DNA of 64,000 nt from Phycisphaerae bacterium. Its GTDB lineage: Bacteria > Planctomycetota > Phycisphaerae > Phycisphaerales > UBA1924. The notes beneath the pieces are model-generated. The model searched no databases and had not been told where the DNA came from. It saw nothing but the letters and a program-made list of their open reading frames with translations. The stretch covers positions 1 through 64,000 of the forward strand of contig JAUHYE010000004.1 in NCBI GenBank assembly GCA_030426395.1. Reading direction: 5' to 3'. This document shows positions 40,324-50,144 of the stretch, one piece after another. Both the position numbers and the translations under genes were made by a program. Within the stretch, counting starts at the first letter, position 1; every line of letters starts with the position of its first letter.

Positions 40324-42108
40324 TTGACCATGACGGGCACGATCATTCGAGCGATGGCTGTTTGGATTGCGACAGGGTTGGTCGCGATCGCCAATGCCCA
40401 GACGCCGCTCTCGGAGCAGATCTCCGAGCGGCTGGTGGAGATCGAAAGCAACGCCGCCCGCTCGCTGGCCGACGACGAGCTCCGCGAGAAGATGCTGGCA
40501 GACCTCGATGCCCTGCTGGCCGCCGCGGCGGTTGGGGGATCCAAGCGTGACGAATCCACGCTGGTCGGCGTCGCGGCGGCCCGGCGCATCGCCGAACTCG
40601 CCGGTGCGGCTCCCATAAGCGAGCGTGCGGGCTGGTGGGAATATCTCTCGGCCGACGCGGGCCCGGGCCGGACGCTGGCGTTCGTGGTGAGCGACGCCGA
40701 CCACGCGGCGGGCGTGCTGCGCGTGCTCGAAGACCTGCGCGAGCGATTCGGCGACCAGAAGGTCGCCAGGTATGCCGAGCTGGTCGCGGCGCTGTGCGTG
40801 GTGCATGATGGCGAGAAGCCGTTCGCCCGCCGCGTCAACGAGAACACCGCGCGTTCGGCCGGGCCGGTTGCCCTGTTCGAGTACTACACCAGCAACGAGC
40901 GGCAGATGCTCTTCGGCCTGCGCAGCGTGCCGCCGGAGTTGCTGGTGTACGTGGTCGACGCGGCCGCGAGCATCGACGAGCTCGAGTGGGCCCTGGACAA
41001 GCACCGCGGCGATCGCGCGGTCGGGCAGCGGTTCTTCGACATCAAGTACGACTACGCGCACGCCAACACGGGCCGGCCCAAGGCGGTCAGCGAGCAGGGC
41101 TTCACGCTGCCCAACATCGCCAGGCTCGGCGGCGTGTGCGCCGACCAGTGCCACTACGCCGTCACGGTCGGCAAAGCGATCGGCGTGCCGACCGCCTACG
41201 TCACCGGCCGCGGCGGCGAGGTCGGCCACGCCTGGGTTGGGTACCTCGAGGCCAGGGGCCGCGGCGCCGTGTGGAACTTCAACGTCGGCCGCTACGAGGA
41301 GTACCAGGGCGTCCGCGGCGACCTGCTCGACCCGCAGACTCTTGCGACCATCGGCGACGACGAGCTCGGGCTGCTCGCGAAGCTGACCACGGTGAACGAG
41401 CGGCAGCGCTCCGCCGCCGCGGCGTGGCTCGACGCGGCCGAAGCGCTCAAGGACGGCGTGCGCCCCGTCGCGATCGACACGCCCCGCCGTGGCGCCGAGC
41501 GAGCGGGACGAGAGGGCGTGCTGGAATTGGCTGAGCTCGCATTGCGGCAGAACCCCGCCGATCGACGCGGCTGGGCCTTGGTGCGCGATGCCGTGACCGA
41601 TCCGGCCATGACCATGGGCGAGCGCGTGCGCTGGTCGCAGGTCATCATCCGGTTGTGCGAAGACGCGAACGCCGAGCACTTCATGGTGGGCATGCTCGAG
41701 CCGATGATCGCGTCGATGGACAGCTCGCTGGACCGCATCGGCGCGTGGGAGCGCGTGCTCGACCACGTCAAGACCAAGAAGGACCTGCGGGCCCGCATCC
41801 GCATGCTGCAGGCGGGCGACGCCATCGAGCGCGGCGACAAGCACGGGGCGTACCTGGCCTACCAGGACGTCATCGATACTTCATTGAACGACACCCGCAT
41901 GTCGCGCTACGCCGTCGCCGGGGCGGTGAAGATGCTCGAGGACGCAGGCAAGCACCGCGAGGCCGCGCAACTGCTGGGCGACGTGCTCAAGCGGGTCGAT
42001 CGCCCGACCGAGGCGGCGGCCTTCTCGGCCAGCAGCAACTACAACGCCGTGCGGGCTTTGGCCGAGGCGTATTCGGCCAGGCACGGGGTGGCGGTGGCGG
42101 GGCTCTAG
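40324..42108 (+). CDS. exported protein with transglutaminase-like catalytic region
   Basis: Signal peptide; GGVCADQCHYAVTVGKAIGVPTAYVTGRGGEVGHAWVGYLEARGRGAVWNFN gives a Cys/His/Asn(Asp) order; helical C-terminal half. Confidence 0.72.
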   Translation: MTMTGTIIRAMAVWIATGLVAIANAQTPLSEQISERLVEIESNAARSLADDELREKMLADLDALLAAAAVGGSKRDESTLVGVAAARRIAELAGAAPISERAGWWEYLSADAGPGRTLAFVVSDADHAAGVLRVLEDLRERFGDQKVARYAELVAALCVVHDGEKPFARRVNENTARSAGPVALFEYYTSNERQMLFGLRSVPPELLVYVVDAAASIDELEWALDKHRGDRAVGQRFFDIKYDYAHANTGRPKAVSEQGFTLPNIARLGGVCADQCHYAVTVGKAIGVPTAYVTGRGGEVGHAWVGYLEARGRGAVWNFNVGRYEEYQGVRGDLLDPQTLATIGDDELGLLAKLTTVNERQRSAAAAWLDAAEALKDGVRPVAIDTPRRGAERAGREGVLELAELALRQNPADRRGWALVRDAVTDPAMTMGERVRWSQVIIRLCEDANAEHFMVGMLEPMIASMDSSLDRIGAWERVLDHVKTKKDLRARIRMLQAGDAIERGDKHGAYLAYQDVIDTSLNDTRMSRYAVAGAVKMLEDAGKHREAAQLLGDVLKRVDRPTEAAAFSASSNYNAVRALAEAYSARHGVAVAGL

Positions 42109-42165
42109 GCGGTCGGTTGGGCTCTGGCGTCCTATCCTGCGGCTGCCCAGCAGGAGACCCAGACA

Positions 42166-43416
42166 ATGACCTCAGCCACCAGCACTTACCCCTTCAACGC
42201 CCGCACCGACGACATCCTCGCCGGCCTGGAGAAGGGCGGCCAGTACAAGCACCTCCAGATGCTCACCGGGCCGATGGGGCCGACGGTGATGCTGCGCGAT
42301 GCCTCCGGGGAATCGCGCGAAGTCATCTGCATGTGCTCGAACAATTATCTTGGGCTGGCCAACCACCCCGAGGTGGTCGAGGCCGGCATCGAGGGGCTCA
42401 AGAAGTACGGCGCCGGCACGGCGTCGGTCCGCTTCATCTGCGGCACGTTCGACTGCCACGAGACGCTCGAGACCACGATCGCGAGGTACATGGGGACGCA
42501 GAGCAGCTACACCTTCGTGAGCTGCTGGAACGCGAATGAAGCGATCTTCGCGACCCTCGGCGAGTCGGGCGACCTCATCATCTCCGACGAGCTCAACCAC
42601 GCCAGCATCATCGACGGCATCCGCCTGGCCGCCGTCATCAAGAAGGGCCTGCACAAGGGCGTCTACAAGCACAACGACCTCGACGACCTGCGAAAGAAGC
42701 TGGAAGCCGCGCGCGCGAACCCCGACGTCACCGGCCAGATCTGGGTCGTCACCGACGGCGTCTTCAGCATGGAGGGCGACATCGCCGACCTGCCCGCCCT
42801 CCGCAAGCTCTGCGACGAGTTCGACGCGATGATCATCGTCGATGACTCGCACGGCCACGGCGTCATGGGGGCCACCGGCCGCGGCACGCACGAGCACTTT
42901 AACATGTGCCCCGGCGCTCCGAACTTCGACGCGAGCCTGGGCGAGGTCGACCTCTTCACCGGCACGCTTGGCAAGGGCCTGGGCGGCGGCGCGGGCGGCT
43001 TCATCGCCGGCCGCAAGCGCGCGACGGAGCTCATCGTCCAGCGCGGCCGGCCCACGCTGTTCAGCAACGCGTTGCCCTGCACGGTCGCGTGCAGCGCCAA
43101 CAAAGCCATCGAGATCGTGCTGCGCGAGCCGGAAAGAGTGAAGGCCCTGCGCGACATCACCACCTACGCGCGCACCGAGATCAAGAACGCCGGCTTCGAG
43201 GTCATCGACTCGCCCACCGCCATCTGCCCCATCATCGTCGGCGAAACGAGCACCGCCATCGCGATGAGCAAGAAGCTCCTGGAACTGGGGGTCTTCGTCA
43301 TCGGCTTCGGCTACCCGGTGGTGCCCGAGGGCGAGGCCCGCCTGCGACTCCAGCTCTCGGCGGCGCACACGACCGAGCACGTCGATCAGGTCGTCGACGC
43401 GCTCAAGAAGCTGTGA
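42166..43416 (+). CDS. kbl: glycine C-acetyltransferase / 2-amino-3-ketobutyrate CoA ligase-type aminotransferase
   Basis: MCSNNYLGLANHPEVVEAGIEGLKKYGAGTASVRFICGTFDCHETLE; DELNHASIIDGIRL; IIVDDSHGHGVMGATGRG; TGTLGKGLGGGAGGFIAG. Confidence 0.9.
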   Translation: MTSATSTYPFNARTDDILAGLEKGGQYKHLQMLTGPMGPTVMLRDASGESREVICMCSNNYLGLANHPEVVEAGIEGLKKYGAGTASVRFICGTFDCHETLETTIARYMGTQSSYTFVSCWNANEAIFATLGESGDLIISDELNHASIIDGIRLAAVIKKGLHKGVYKHNDLDDLRKKLEAARANPDVTGQIWVVTDGVFSMEGDIADLPALRKLCDEFDAMIIVDDSHGHGVMGATGRGTHEHFNMCPGAPNFDASLGEVDLFTGTLGKGLGGGAGGFIAGRKRATELIVQRGRPTLFSNALPCTVACSANKAIEIVLREPERVKALRDITTYARTEIKNAGFEVIDSPTAICPIIVGETSTAIAMSKKLLELGVFVIGFGYPVVPEGEARLRLQLSAAHTTEHVDQVVDALKKL

Positions 43417-44303
43417 GCCAGACTTCGCCCGAGGCCACGCCGCGGTTCTTCCAGTACGGCTTCGCGTGCCCGGGCTGCCAGTACGACCTCTCCCACGCGA
43501 GTTCCACGCAATGCCCCGAGTGTGGGACGGTGCTCACCGAGCAGATGGCCATCGGCCGCGTGCGCGCGATGTCCGAAGACGAGACGAGCTTCGCTCGGGG
43601 AGCGATCGGTCGCATCGGTCGAGCCGACCTGCTCGCGGCCGTGCACGCCGAGGTCTGGCGGCGGTACTCGGTGCTCGTGCTCGTGGCGCTCGCGCCGGCC
43701 CTCGTGTACGGGCTCATCCGCTGGGGCCAGGTGGAACGGGACGGCTTCGTTGATGGCTTCGTGGTGGGTGGCGCCGTCTCGTATGGCACGCTCGCGCTCG
43801 TCTACGCGCTGCTGATGGTCTGGACGGTCGTCGGATTCAATCGCACCGCCGACAATCTGCGCGACCGCCGCGACCATGATCTTGCGCGGGGCGTCGTCGA
43901 GGAGTGGTGGCTCGAGGCCAGCCATCGCCTGACGCTCGCGACCGATGGCCCGATGCGCACCTACCTGCGGATGACGCACGGCGGGGTGTGCGGCGTGCGC
44001 CGCGACGCGGAGGCCTGGCTCGCCGAGAACGATGGCGTGCACATGCGGCTGGCGATCCTACCGTCCAGCCGCGTCGTGGTCGGGCTGCGAAGCGAGGGGA
44101 CCGCGGTGCGGAACATCGAGCGGTCGGCGACCGAGGGCATCGCCCCGCGCCGCAACTCGACGGTGTGGTGCACGCCCATCGTGTTCTTCAAGAACGAGGC
44201 CGAGGCCCTGCGCGGCGCCAATCCGTTCGTTGGTTCTGCGTCAGAACCAACAAACCGGGCATCGCAGCAACGGGCTTCGGGACGGAACGGGAAGGACGCA
44301 TGA
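43413..44303 (+). CDS. zinc-ribbon membrane protein
   Basis: GTG start overlapping the kbl stop; CPGCQYDLSHASSTQCPECG zinc ribbon; two TM helices. Confidence 0.7.
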   Translation: MSQTSPEATPRFFQYGFACPGCQYDLSHASSTQCPECGTVLTEQMAIGRVRAMSEDETSFARGAIGRIGRADLLAAVHAEVWRRYSVLVLVALAPALVYGLIRWGQVERDGFVDGFVVGGAVSYGTLALVYALLMVWTVVGFNRTADNLRDRRDHDLARGVVEEWWLEASHRLTLATDGPMRTYLRMTHGGVCGVRRDAEAWLAENDGVHMRLAILPSSRVVVGLRSEGTAVRNIERSATEGIAPRRNSTVWCTPIVFFKNEAEALRGANPFVGSASEPTNRASQQRASGRNGKDA

Positions 44304-44701
44304 AGCGCACCAGCATCTCAACGGGCGGCCCCTGGGAAGCCACCAACGGCTACAGCCGCTGCGTCAAGATCGAGCGTGCGGAGAGCACCGACTTCTTCTT
44401 GGCCGGCACCACGGCCATCAACGCCGACGGCGCCATCGAGCACGAGGGCGACGCCGGCGGGCAGGCCCGCGTGATCCTCGAGCGCATCGGCGCGGTGCTG
44501 CACGAACACGGCGCCTCGCTCGCCGACGTCGTGGCGACGCGGATGTATGTGACCGATGTCGCGCACGCCCAGGCGGTGGGGCGGGCCCACGGCGAAGTGT
44601 TCACCGACATCCGGCCGGCAGCGACGCTTTTGGTGGTCGCGGGGCTGGTCGATCCGCGGATGCTGGTCGAAATCGAAGCGCACGCGATCGCGCCCCATTG
44701 A
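44300..44701 (+). CDS. RidA family protein (second copy)
   Basis: MKRTSISTGGPWEATNGYSRCVKIERAESTDFFLAGTTAIN...ARVILERIGAVLHEHGASLADVVATRMYVTDVAHAQAVGRAHGEVFTDIRPAATLLVVAGLVDPRMLVEIEAHAI; ATGA overlap. Confidence 0.9.
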   Translation: MKRTSISTGGPWEATNGYSRCVKIERAESTDFFLAGTTAINADGAIEHEGDAGGQARVILERIGAVLHEHGASLADVVATRMYVTDVAHAQAVGRAHGEVFTDIRPAATLLVVAGLVDPRMLVEIEAHAIAPH

Positions 44702-44724
44702 GGGCGCCCTGTTGCGTGCGCCCC

Positions 44725-45444
44725 TCACGCCGTCGCCTTCTTCTCTGCCCCCTTCACCGGCACCACGCTGCCCGCATCTTTGCCAACGAAGCCGGACTTC
44801 TGGCTGCCGAATGGCACCTCGCAGGTGATGCTCCAGTCGCTCATGAGCCCCGTGCTCAGGCGCACCGCCACGCGGTAGCCCACGCTCTTGAGCCCCTCGG
44901 GCACGGCCCGGTCGGTGAAGGCCTTGTCGTCGCCGGCGAAGCCGATGAACTCGTAGGGGTCGCGCCGCCCGCCGAGCGCGGTCGTCACGCGCTGCACCAG
45001 GTACAGCGCCCCGCCTCCCGAGGCGACCTTGAAGGACAGGCGCACCGAGCCGTCGCTGGCGATGGCGGCGCGCAGGTCGGTCGGGCGCGGCGGCGCTGTG
45101 CGCACGCTGGCGTCCTTGGGCGCGGGCACCTGGGCCTTCACCCACACGCCGGGGTCTCGGGTGGACAGTGCGAACGCGTCGATGGTCGCCACGTCGGCCC
45201 CCATGACGCTGCGCAATCTGGCCACGGCGTTGTTCTTCGCTTCGGTCGCCGCCTTGGCCGCGCTGCGGGCCGCGAGCATCGCCTGGTACGCCGCGTGGGC
45301 CTGGGCGCTGGCCTCCAGCGCCTCGAGCCGCTGCTGCTCGTCCAGGCCGATCACGGGCGGTTGCCCCTCCCCACCAGACCAGAGGTCGGCGCGGTGGCGC
45401 GACCAGGCGATGAAGGCGGCTTCGGGCTTGGGGGCTCGTGGCAT
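44725..45444 (-). CDS. hypothetical protein, helical N-terminus plus Fn3-like C-terminus; paralogue of 61152..61868
   Basis: MPRAPKPEAAFIAWSRHRADLW...MGADVATIDAFALSTRDPGVWVKA...YLVQRV...DPYEFIGFAGDDKAFTDRAVPEGLKSVGYRVAV; lies downstream (transcriptionally) of array 2. Confidence 0.75.
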   Translation of the reverse strand: MPRAPKPEAAFIAWSRHRADLWSGGEGQPPVIGLDEQQRLEALEASAQAHAAYQAMLAARSAAKAATEAKNNAVARLRSVMGADVATIDAFALSTRDPGVWVKAQVPAPKDASVRTAPPRPTDLRAAIASDGSVRLSFKVASGGGALYLVQRVTTALGGRRDPYEFIGFAGDDKAFTDRAVPEGLKSVGYRVAVRLSTGLMSDWSITCEVPFGSQKSGFVGKDAGSVVPVKGAEKKATA

Positions 45445-45553
45445 ACGTCTGCTCCGCAGCGGTCTGCTTCGCAGGGGGATGGCCCGGCACCGTGCCGGGA
45501 GCACCCTCCGCACGGGATGTATCGAACCGGCCGAGGGCCGACTTGAGCGCGGG

Positions 45554-45784
45554 TTGCCGGGAACTTCGGAACGCCCGCCGGGGGGCTTGGGAGCCGTTCC
45601 GGGGAGCTGGGAAGCCGTTCCGAAGAGCTGGGAAGGCCTTCCGAGATGCTGGGAAGGGGTTCCGAAGGGCTCGGAACGGCTGCCGAGGGGCTGGGAATGG
45701 CTTCGGCGGAGCTTGGAACGGCCCGCGAGGGGCGTGGCGGGCGTGTCAGGGCGTTCGCGGGCCGTTCGAGAGGTTTCCAGAGGC
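45554..45784. repeat. Array 2: 11 degenerate tandem units, exact 21-bp period
   Basis: ccgccggggggcttgggagcc, gttccggggagctgggaagcc, gttccgaagagctgggaaggc, cttccgagatgctgggaaggg, gttccgaagggctcggaacgg, ctgccgaggggctgggaatgg, cttcggcggagcttggaacgg, etc.; perfect dyad GTTCCGA-agggc-TCGGAAC at 45659-45677. Confidence 0.92.
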
Positions 45785-45801
45785 CCTCCGCGGGCCGGCC
45801 C

Positions 45802-48294
45802 TCAGCCGCAGCCCGCGTCGAAGCGGTTCTGGAACACCAGGAAGTCGAAGATGGTGAGCCGGCCGTCCTCGTCCAGGTCCGCCCGCAGGTCGCCAGCGTC
45901 GAAGAGGTTCTGGAAGGCCAGGAAATCGAAGATGGTCAGCTCCCCATCGGCATCGCGATCGGCGGCGCAGATCACGACGATGACCGAGTCGCCGGTGTAG
46001 ACGATGTGGGCCGGGCCGATAGCGCCCACCGGCTCGATGTCGATGTCGGCAAAGAAGCCGTCGACCGCCGAGCCGGTGATGACCTCGAACTGGTCGAGTG
46101 GCTCGGGGATGTAGCCATCAACGAAGTCGACGTCCAGGGCACCATCAATCGTGATCGGCGAGCGCGTGGCGAATCGATCGAACTGGTCGAGGCCCGTGCC
46201 GGCCGCGTCGATCTCGGTCCGGGCGGTGGGGCCGAAGGTCAACGCAGCGCGGCCGAACGACTCAATGACGTTCACCCCGTCCCCGACGCCGGGCGCGAGT
46301 GTGCCCTCGATGCGGTACTCGCCTTCGATGCGTCCACGCCCGCTGATCGTGCACTCGGGCCCGAACGTCGGCGTGTCGCCGGCACCCGGACGCACGATCT
46401 GAGCCGTTGCGGTGTCGCCCGGCCGGCTGTTGAGCGTGACGTCGATGCTGATGGTTGCGCCATCGAGCACGCGGAACTCGGACACCGCGTCGCCGGCTTC
46501 GGTGTTGACGAGCATGGAAGCATCTCCGTCGATGACACCGCCGAAGTTGACCTGCCCGCCGTTGGGCAGGCCCCATGGGCCGTTCATGGCCGCGTCCAGG
46601 ATCGTGCCACGCCGGTCGGATGTCACGAGCCCGCCGGTGCCAACGCCATGCCACGTGCCGCCGGTGATCTGCGTTTCTTGGAAGATGCCGAAGGTGCCGC
46701 CGTCAATGCCGCGCATGACGCCACCGTCCTGCGTGATGTTGGAACCGAAGGTCTGGATGAGGTCGTCAGTCTCGATGGCGCCCTGCGCGACGAACGCGCC
46801 CGCCAGGCGGCCGCGTCCGCTGATGGTGGTGCCGGGCCCGAACGTCGGGGTGTCGCCGGCGCCTGGACGCACGATCTGCGCCGTCGCGGTGTCGCCCGGC
46901 CGGCTATTGAGCACAACGTCGATGCCGATGGTCGCGCCATCGAGCACGCGAAACTCGCTGGTTATGTCGCCGGCGATCGTGTTCACCGTCACGACGCCAT
47001 CGCCGGTGACCGTGCCGCCGAAGTTGACCTGCCCGCCCGCGGGCAGCCCCCACGGACCGTTCATGATCGCGTCGACGATCGTGCCGCGCCGATCGGAGTT
47101 CACGAGCCCGCCGGTCCCGAGCGCCTCCCAGGTGCCGCCTGTCACGAGCGACTCTTGGAACAGTCCGAACTCGCCCCCGTCGACGCCGCGCATGATGCCA
47201 CCGTCCTGCGTGATGTTGGTATTGAAGGTCTGGATGAGGTCGTCGGTCTCGATGGTGCCCTGCGCGATGAAAGCGCCCGCCAGGCGGCCGCGCCCGCGGA
47301 TGGTGCTGTTGGGGCCGAACGTCGGCGTGTCGCCGGCGCCCGGACGCACGATCTGCGCCGTCGCGGTGTCGCCCGCCCGGCTGTTGAGCACGACGTCGAT
47401 GTCGATCATGGCGCCATCGAGCGTGCGGAATTCACTGGTGATGTCGCCGGCGGTCGTGTTCACCGTCACGACGCCATCGCCGGTGATCGCGCCGCCGAAG
47501 TTGACTTGCCCGCCGTTGGGCAGGCCCCAGTCGCCGGCCATCGTCGCGTCGATGATCGAGCCGCGACGGTCGGAGGTGACCAGCCCGCCGGTCCCAAGGG
47601 CCTCCCAGGTGCCGCCCGTCACGATCGACTCTTGGAACAATCCGAACTCGCCCCCGTCGACGCCGCGCACGATGCCGCCGTCCTGCGTGATGGTCGTGTT
47701 GAACGTCCGGATGAGTGCGTCGGTCTCGATCACGCCCTGGTTGGTGTACGCACCGATGATCCGACCGCGTCCGCTGATGGTGCTGTTGGGCCCGAACGTC
47801 GGCGCGTCGCCAGCGCCGATCCGGTTGATCTGCGCCGTGGCCGCGTCGCCCGGTCGGCTGTTCAACCGCACGTCGGCATCGATCACCGCGGCATCGGGCA
47901 CGCGCAGGAGCGCGGTGGAATCGCTCGCCGTCCGGTTGATGAGCAGGGTGCCCGCCCCCTCGTAGCGATCGAGTGCCAGGCTGGCCCCGCCGGCGACCGC
48001 GGCGATGATCTCCAGCTGCGTGATGTCCAGGGCCGCGATCGTGCGCGGGGCGTTGATGTCCACCACGTACGTGCCAATGCCGCTCAGCCTGGCCGTGTCG
48101 AGCGCGCCGGGCACGACCGCGGGGAACCAGTTCGGGGCCACGCCGAAGTCGCCATCGACCGGGCTGGCCCACTCGATCGTGGCCTGGGCGTGGGCCAATG
48201 GCGTGAGCATCGCGAGCCCTGCCGCGGCGGCAATGGCCAGGGGCGTGCGCGAACGGATAGCGGGGGTGATGGGGGTGGTGGGGGTCTGGGGCAT
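45802..48294 (-). CDS. secreted autotransporter-like/beta-helical repeat protein with C-terminal dockerin-like tag
   Basis: Signal peptide (AIAAAAGLAMLTPLAHAQATIEW); ~159-aa near-identical repeats; C-terminus CAADRDADGELTIFDFLAFQNLFDAGDLRADLDEDGRLTIFDFLVFQNRFDAGCG. Confidence 0.9.
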   Translation of the reverse strand: MPQTPTTPITPAIRSRTPLAIAAAAGLAMLTPLAHAQATIEWASPVDGDFGVAPNWFPAVVPGALDTARLSGIGTYVVDINAPRTIAALDITQLEIIAAVAGGASLALDRYEGAGTLLINRTASDSTALLRVPDAAVIDADVRLNSRPGDAATAQINRIGAGDAPTFGPNSTISGRGRIIGAYTNQGVIETDALIRTFNTTITQDGGIVRGVDGGEFGLFQESIVTGGTWEALGTGGLVTSDRRGSIIDATMAGDWGLPNGGQVNFGGAITGDGVVTVNTTAGDITSEFRTLDGAMIDIDVVLNSRAGDTATAQIVRPGAGDTPTFGPNSTIRGRGRLAGAFIAQGTIETDDLIQTFNTNITQDGGIMRGVDGGEFGLFQESLVTGGTWEALGTGGLVNSDRRGTIVDAIMNGPWGLPAGGQVNFGGTVTGDGVVTVNTIAGDITSEFRVLDGATIGIDVVLNSRPGDTATAQIVRPGAGDTPTFGPGTTISGRGRLAGAFVAQGAIETDDLIQTFGSNITQDGGVMRGIDGGTFGIFQETQITGGTWHGVGTGGLVTSDRRGTILDAAMNGPWGLPNGGQVNFGGVIDGDASMLVNTEAGDAVSEFRVLDGATISIDVTLNSRPGDTATAQIVRPGAGDTPTFGPECTISGRGRIEGEYRIEGTLAPGVGDGVNVIESFGRAALTFGPTARTEIDAAGTGLDQFDRFATRSPITIDGALDVDFVDGYIPEPLDQFEVITGSAVDGFFADIDIEPVGAIGPAHIVYTGDSVIVVICAADRDADGELTIFDFLAFQNLFDAGDLRADLDEDGRLTIFDFLVFQNRFDAGCG
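46400..47880 (-). repeat. intragenic tandem repeat, 477-bp (159-aa) period, ~3 copies plus partial
   Basis: ggtgtcgcccgg(c)ccggct recurs at 46411, 46888 and 47365 (477-bp spacing), with a diverged copy near 47842; translated copies SRxGDTATAQIVRPGAGDTPTFGP...DVVLN. Confidence 0.93.
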
Positions 48295-48466
48295 GTCTCT
48301 CTCCTGTGCCTGGGATGGGCCAGCGCGGGCCCGTGCGGGCCCGTGCGGCCAGTGTACCGCAAACGTCGGCCGGACGCAAGGCTATTTGCCCGATGGCCTT
48401 GGCGCGATGGGGAACCCTGGGGCCTCGCGGGTGCGTGCACGGGTCCCCGCGATGGCACGGCCGCGA

Positions 48467-48862
48467 TCATCGCAGGTGCGGCGGCACCCGCCGCTCGAGC
48501 AACCCGATCAGCTCCGGGTCCATCTCGCGGTAGCGGTCGGGGATGCTGAGGCACACCACGCGCGTGCTCGCGAGGTAGTCACGGAAGCGCGCGGCGAGTT
48601 TGGCCTTGTGCACGGGCTCCATCACGAAGATCACGTCGGCCCACCGAACCAGATCGACCGAGACGGGCGTGGGCGCGTCGTGGCTCAGGCCGGCCGAGAG
48701 GCACTCGAGGCCGGGGTGGTCGGGATGGTCGGCGAAGACCCGCTCGGCGGTGGGGCTGCGCCACCGGTTCTTGCCGCATACGAACAGCACGCGGGTCTTG
48801 GGCTCGGGTGGATCGGATGGCTCGCGTGCTTCAGGCTCGCGTAGTTCAGAAGGGCGTTCCAT
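48467..48862 (-). CDS. low-molecular-weight protein tyrosine phosphatase-like protein
   Basis: VLFVCGKNRWRSPTAERVF (C-x5-R-S P-loop variant) and ADVIFVMEPVHKAKL. Confidence 0.82.
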   Translation of the reverse strand: MERPSELREPEAREPSDPPEPKTRVLFVCGKNRWRSPTAERVFADHPDHPGLECLSAGLSHDAPTPVSVDLVRWADVIFVMEPVHKAKLAARFRDYLASTRVVCLSIPDRYREMDPELIGLLERRVPPHLR

Positions 48863-48879
48863 GGTGTCACGTCGCGCGC

Positions 48880-50007
48880 TCAGCCCTGGGGCACGAGCAA
48901 CTGGTCGGTGCCCGGTTCGGGCGTGGGCATGAGCCCGTCGCGCACGCCCCAGTCGTTGATGCCGTCGGGGCCCACGCTGTAGAGCCGGTAGCCGAAGGGG
49001 TTGCGATCGTCTCGGCGGTACTCGTACTCCCCGTTCCAGGCCCAGGGATCGCGCGGCACCTCGGCCAGCACGTCGGGGGCCAAACCGTCGAGCGACATGG
49101 GCGGGGTACCCCGGCGGCCGCGGTAGACCTCGATGGCCAGGGCCAGGCGCCGGCCGTCGCGCGTGGCGTGCGACAGGTTGGCCATCGCCTCGCGGCTCTC
49201 GGTTGGAAGCTCGGCGGGGAGCTTGTCGCGGTATCGCGCCCGCAGTTCGTCGGTCGCGACCGTGGCGCTACCCAGCAGCGCGAGGGCGCGTTCTTGGGAG
49301 ACATGCCCCGCGGCGATGGCGTCGATGACGAGGCGATCGGTGAAGCGCAGCAGCATCATGTTGGACACCGCCGCATCCTCGCCGGCGGCATGGAGCTGGA
49401 TCCGGGCCATGGCGTCCAGGCCGGCGATGATCGTGATGTAGTCGTCATCGCCAGCGCGAGCATGGTCGCCGCTCCCGGCGAGTTCGGTGTCGACGGCCAG
49501 GCACATCAGCATCCGGCTGGCGTCGCGGGCTCGGCGGTCGTGCGTGCCGGGGAGTTCGAAAGCCATGTCGTCTTCGAGCGCTCCGACCGCCCGGGTGAGT
49601 TCGGCCAGCTTCGCGATCATGCCCGCCTCGCGCAGGGCGGCGGCGGCGGCGCGGCTGACGGCCACCTCGGATTCGAAGTCTTTCCGCTCGATGTCGCGCT
49701 CGTGCACAAACGGCTGGGCTGCGGGCGAGTCGAAGTCCGGGTGGCGGAGCACCCCGACCAAGCCCCACGGCGCCCGGGCGTGCCGGGCCACGACCTTGTC
49801 CTGAGCTTGGGCGGCCGCGTCGAGCACGGCGTGGTAGGCGGCCCGGATATCGCCGGCGGGATCGGGCTGGCTCGCGGCTTCGGCCGCGTCGGCGGGTTGC
49901 TGGGCCGGGGCCGCTGTCTGGCCGCCCCGATCGCACCCGCCGGCCACGACCATCACACCCACCAACGGTGCCCACGCCGCGTACAGAGTTGGCTTCTTCG
50001 TCCTCAT
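48880..50007 (-). CDS. lipoprotein with C-terminal type II secretion G-like segment
   Basis: MRTKKPTLYAAWAPLVGVMVVAGGCDRGG lipobox; VYRGRRGTPPMSLDGLAPDVLAEVPRDPWAWNGEYEYRRDDRNPFGYRLYSVGPDGINDWG. Confidence 0.72.
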   Translation of the reverse strand: MRTKKPTLYAAWAPLVGVMVVAGGCDRGGQTAAPAQQPADAAEAASQPDPAGDIRAAYHAVLDAAAQAQDKVVARHARAPWGLVGVLRHPDFDSPAAQPFVHERDIERKDFESEVAVSRAAAAALREAGMIAKLAELTRAVGALEDDMAFELPGTHDRRARDASRMLMCLAVDTELAGSGDHARAGDDDYITIIAGLDAMARIQLHAAGEDAAVSNMMLLRFTDRLVIDAIAAGHVSQERALALLGSATVATDELRARYRDKLPAELPTESREAMANLSHATRDGRRLALAIEVYRGRRGTPPMSLDGLAPDVLAEVPRDPWAWNGEYEYRRDDRNPFGYRLYSVGPDGINDWGVRDGLMPTPEPGTDQLLVPQG

Positions 50008-50144
50008 GCGGTCAATGTAGGGGCGGGCGGGGTCGGCCCCGATTTTTTCTGTAGGGCGGTGGCGCGATGGGGATATGGTTCCCGCGTTGTCGATGGAGCG
50101 GATCCGGGTTGTGAGTCCGGGGCCGCGAGGCCAGGGGGGCTCCG

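Noticed and set aside
45646-48549. 967-aa plus-strand ORF over array 2 and the beta-helical gene
   Set aside because: Antisense of the repeat-rich 45802-48294 gene, which has a signal peptide and dockerin tag on the minus strand.
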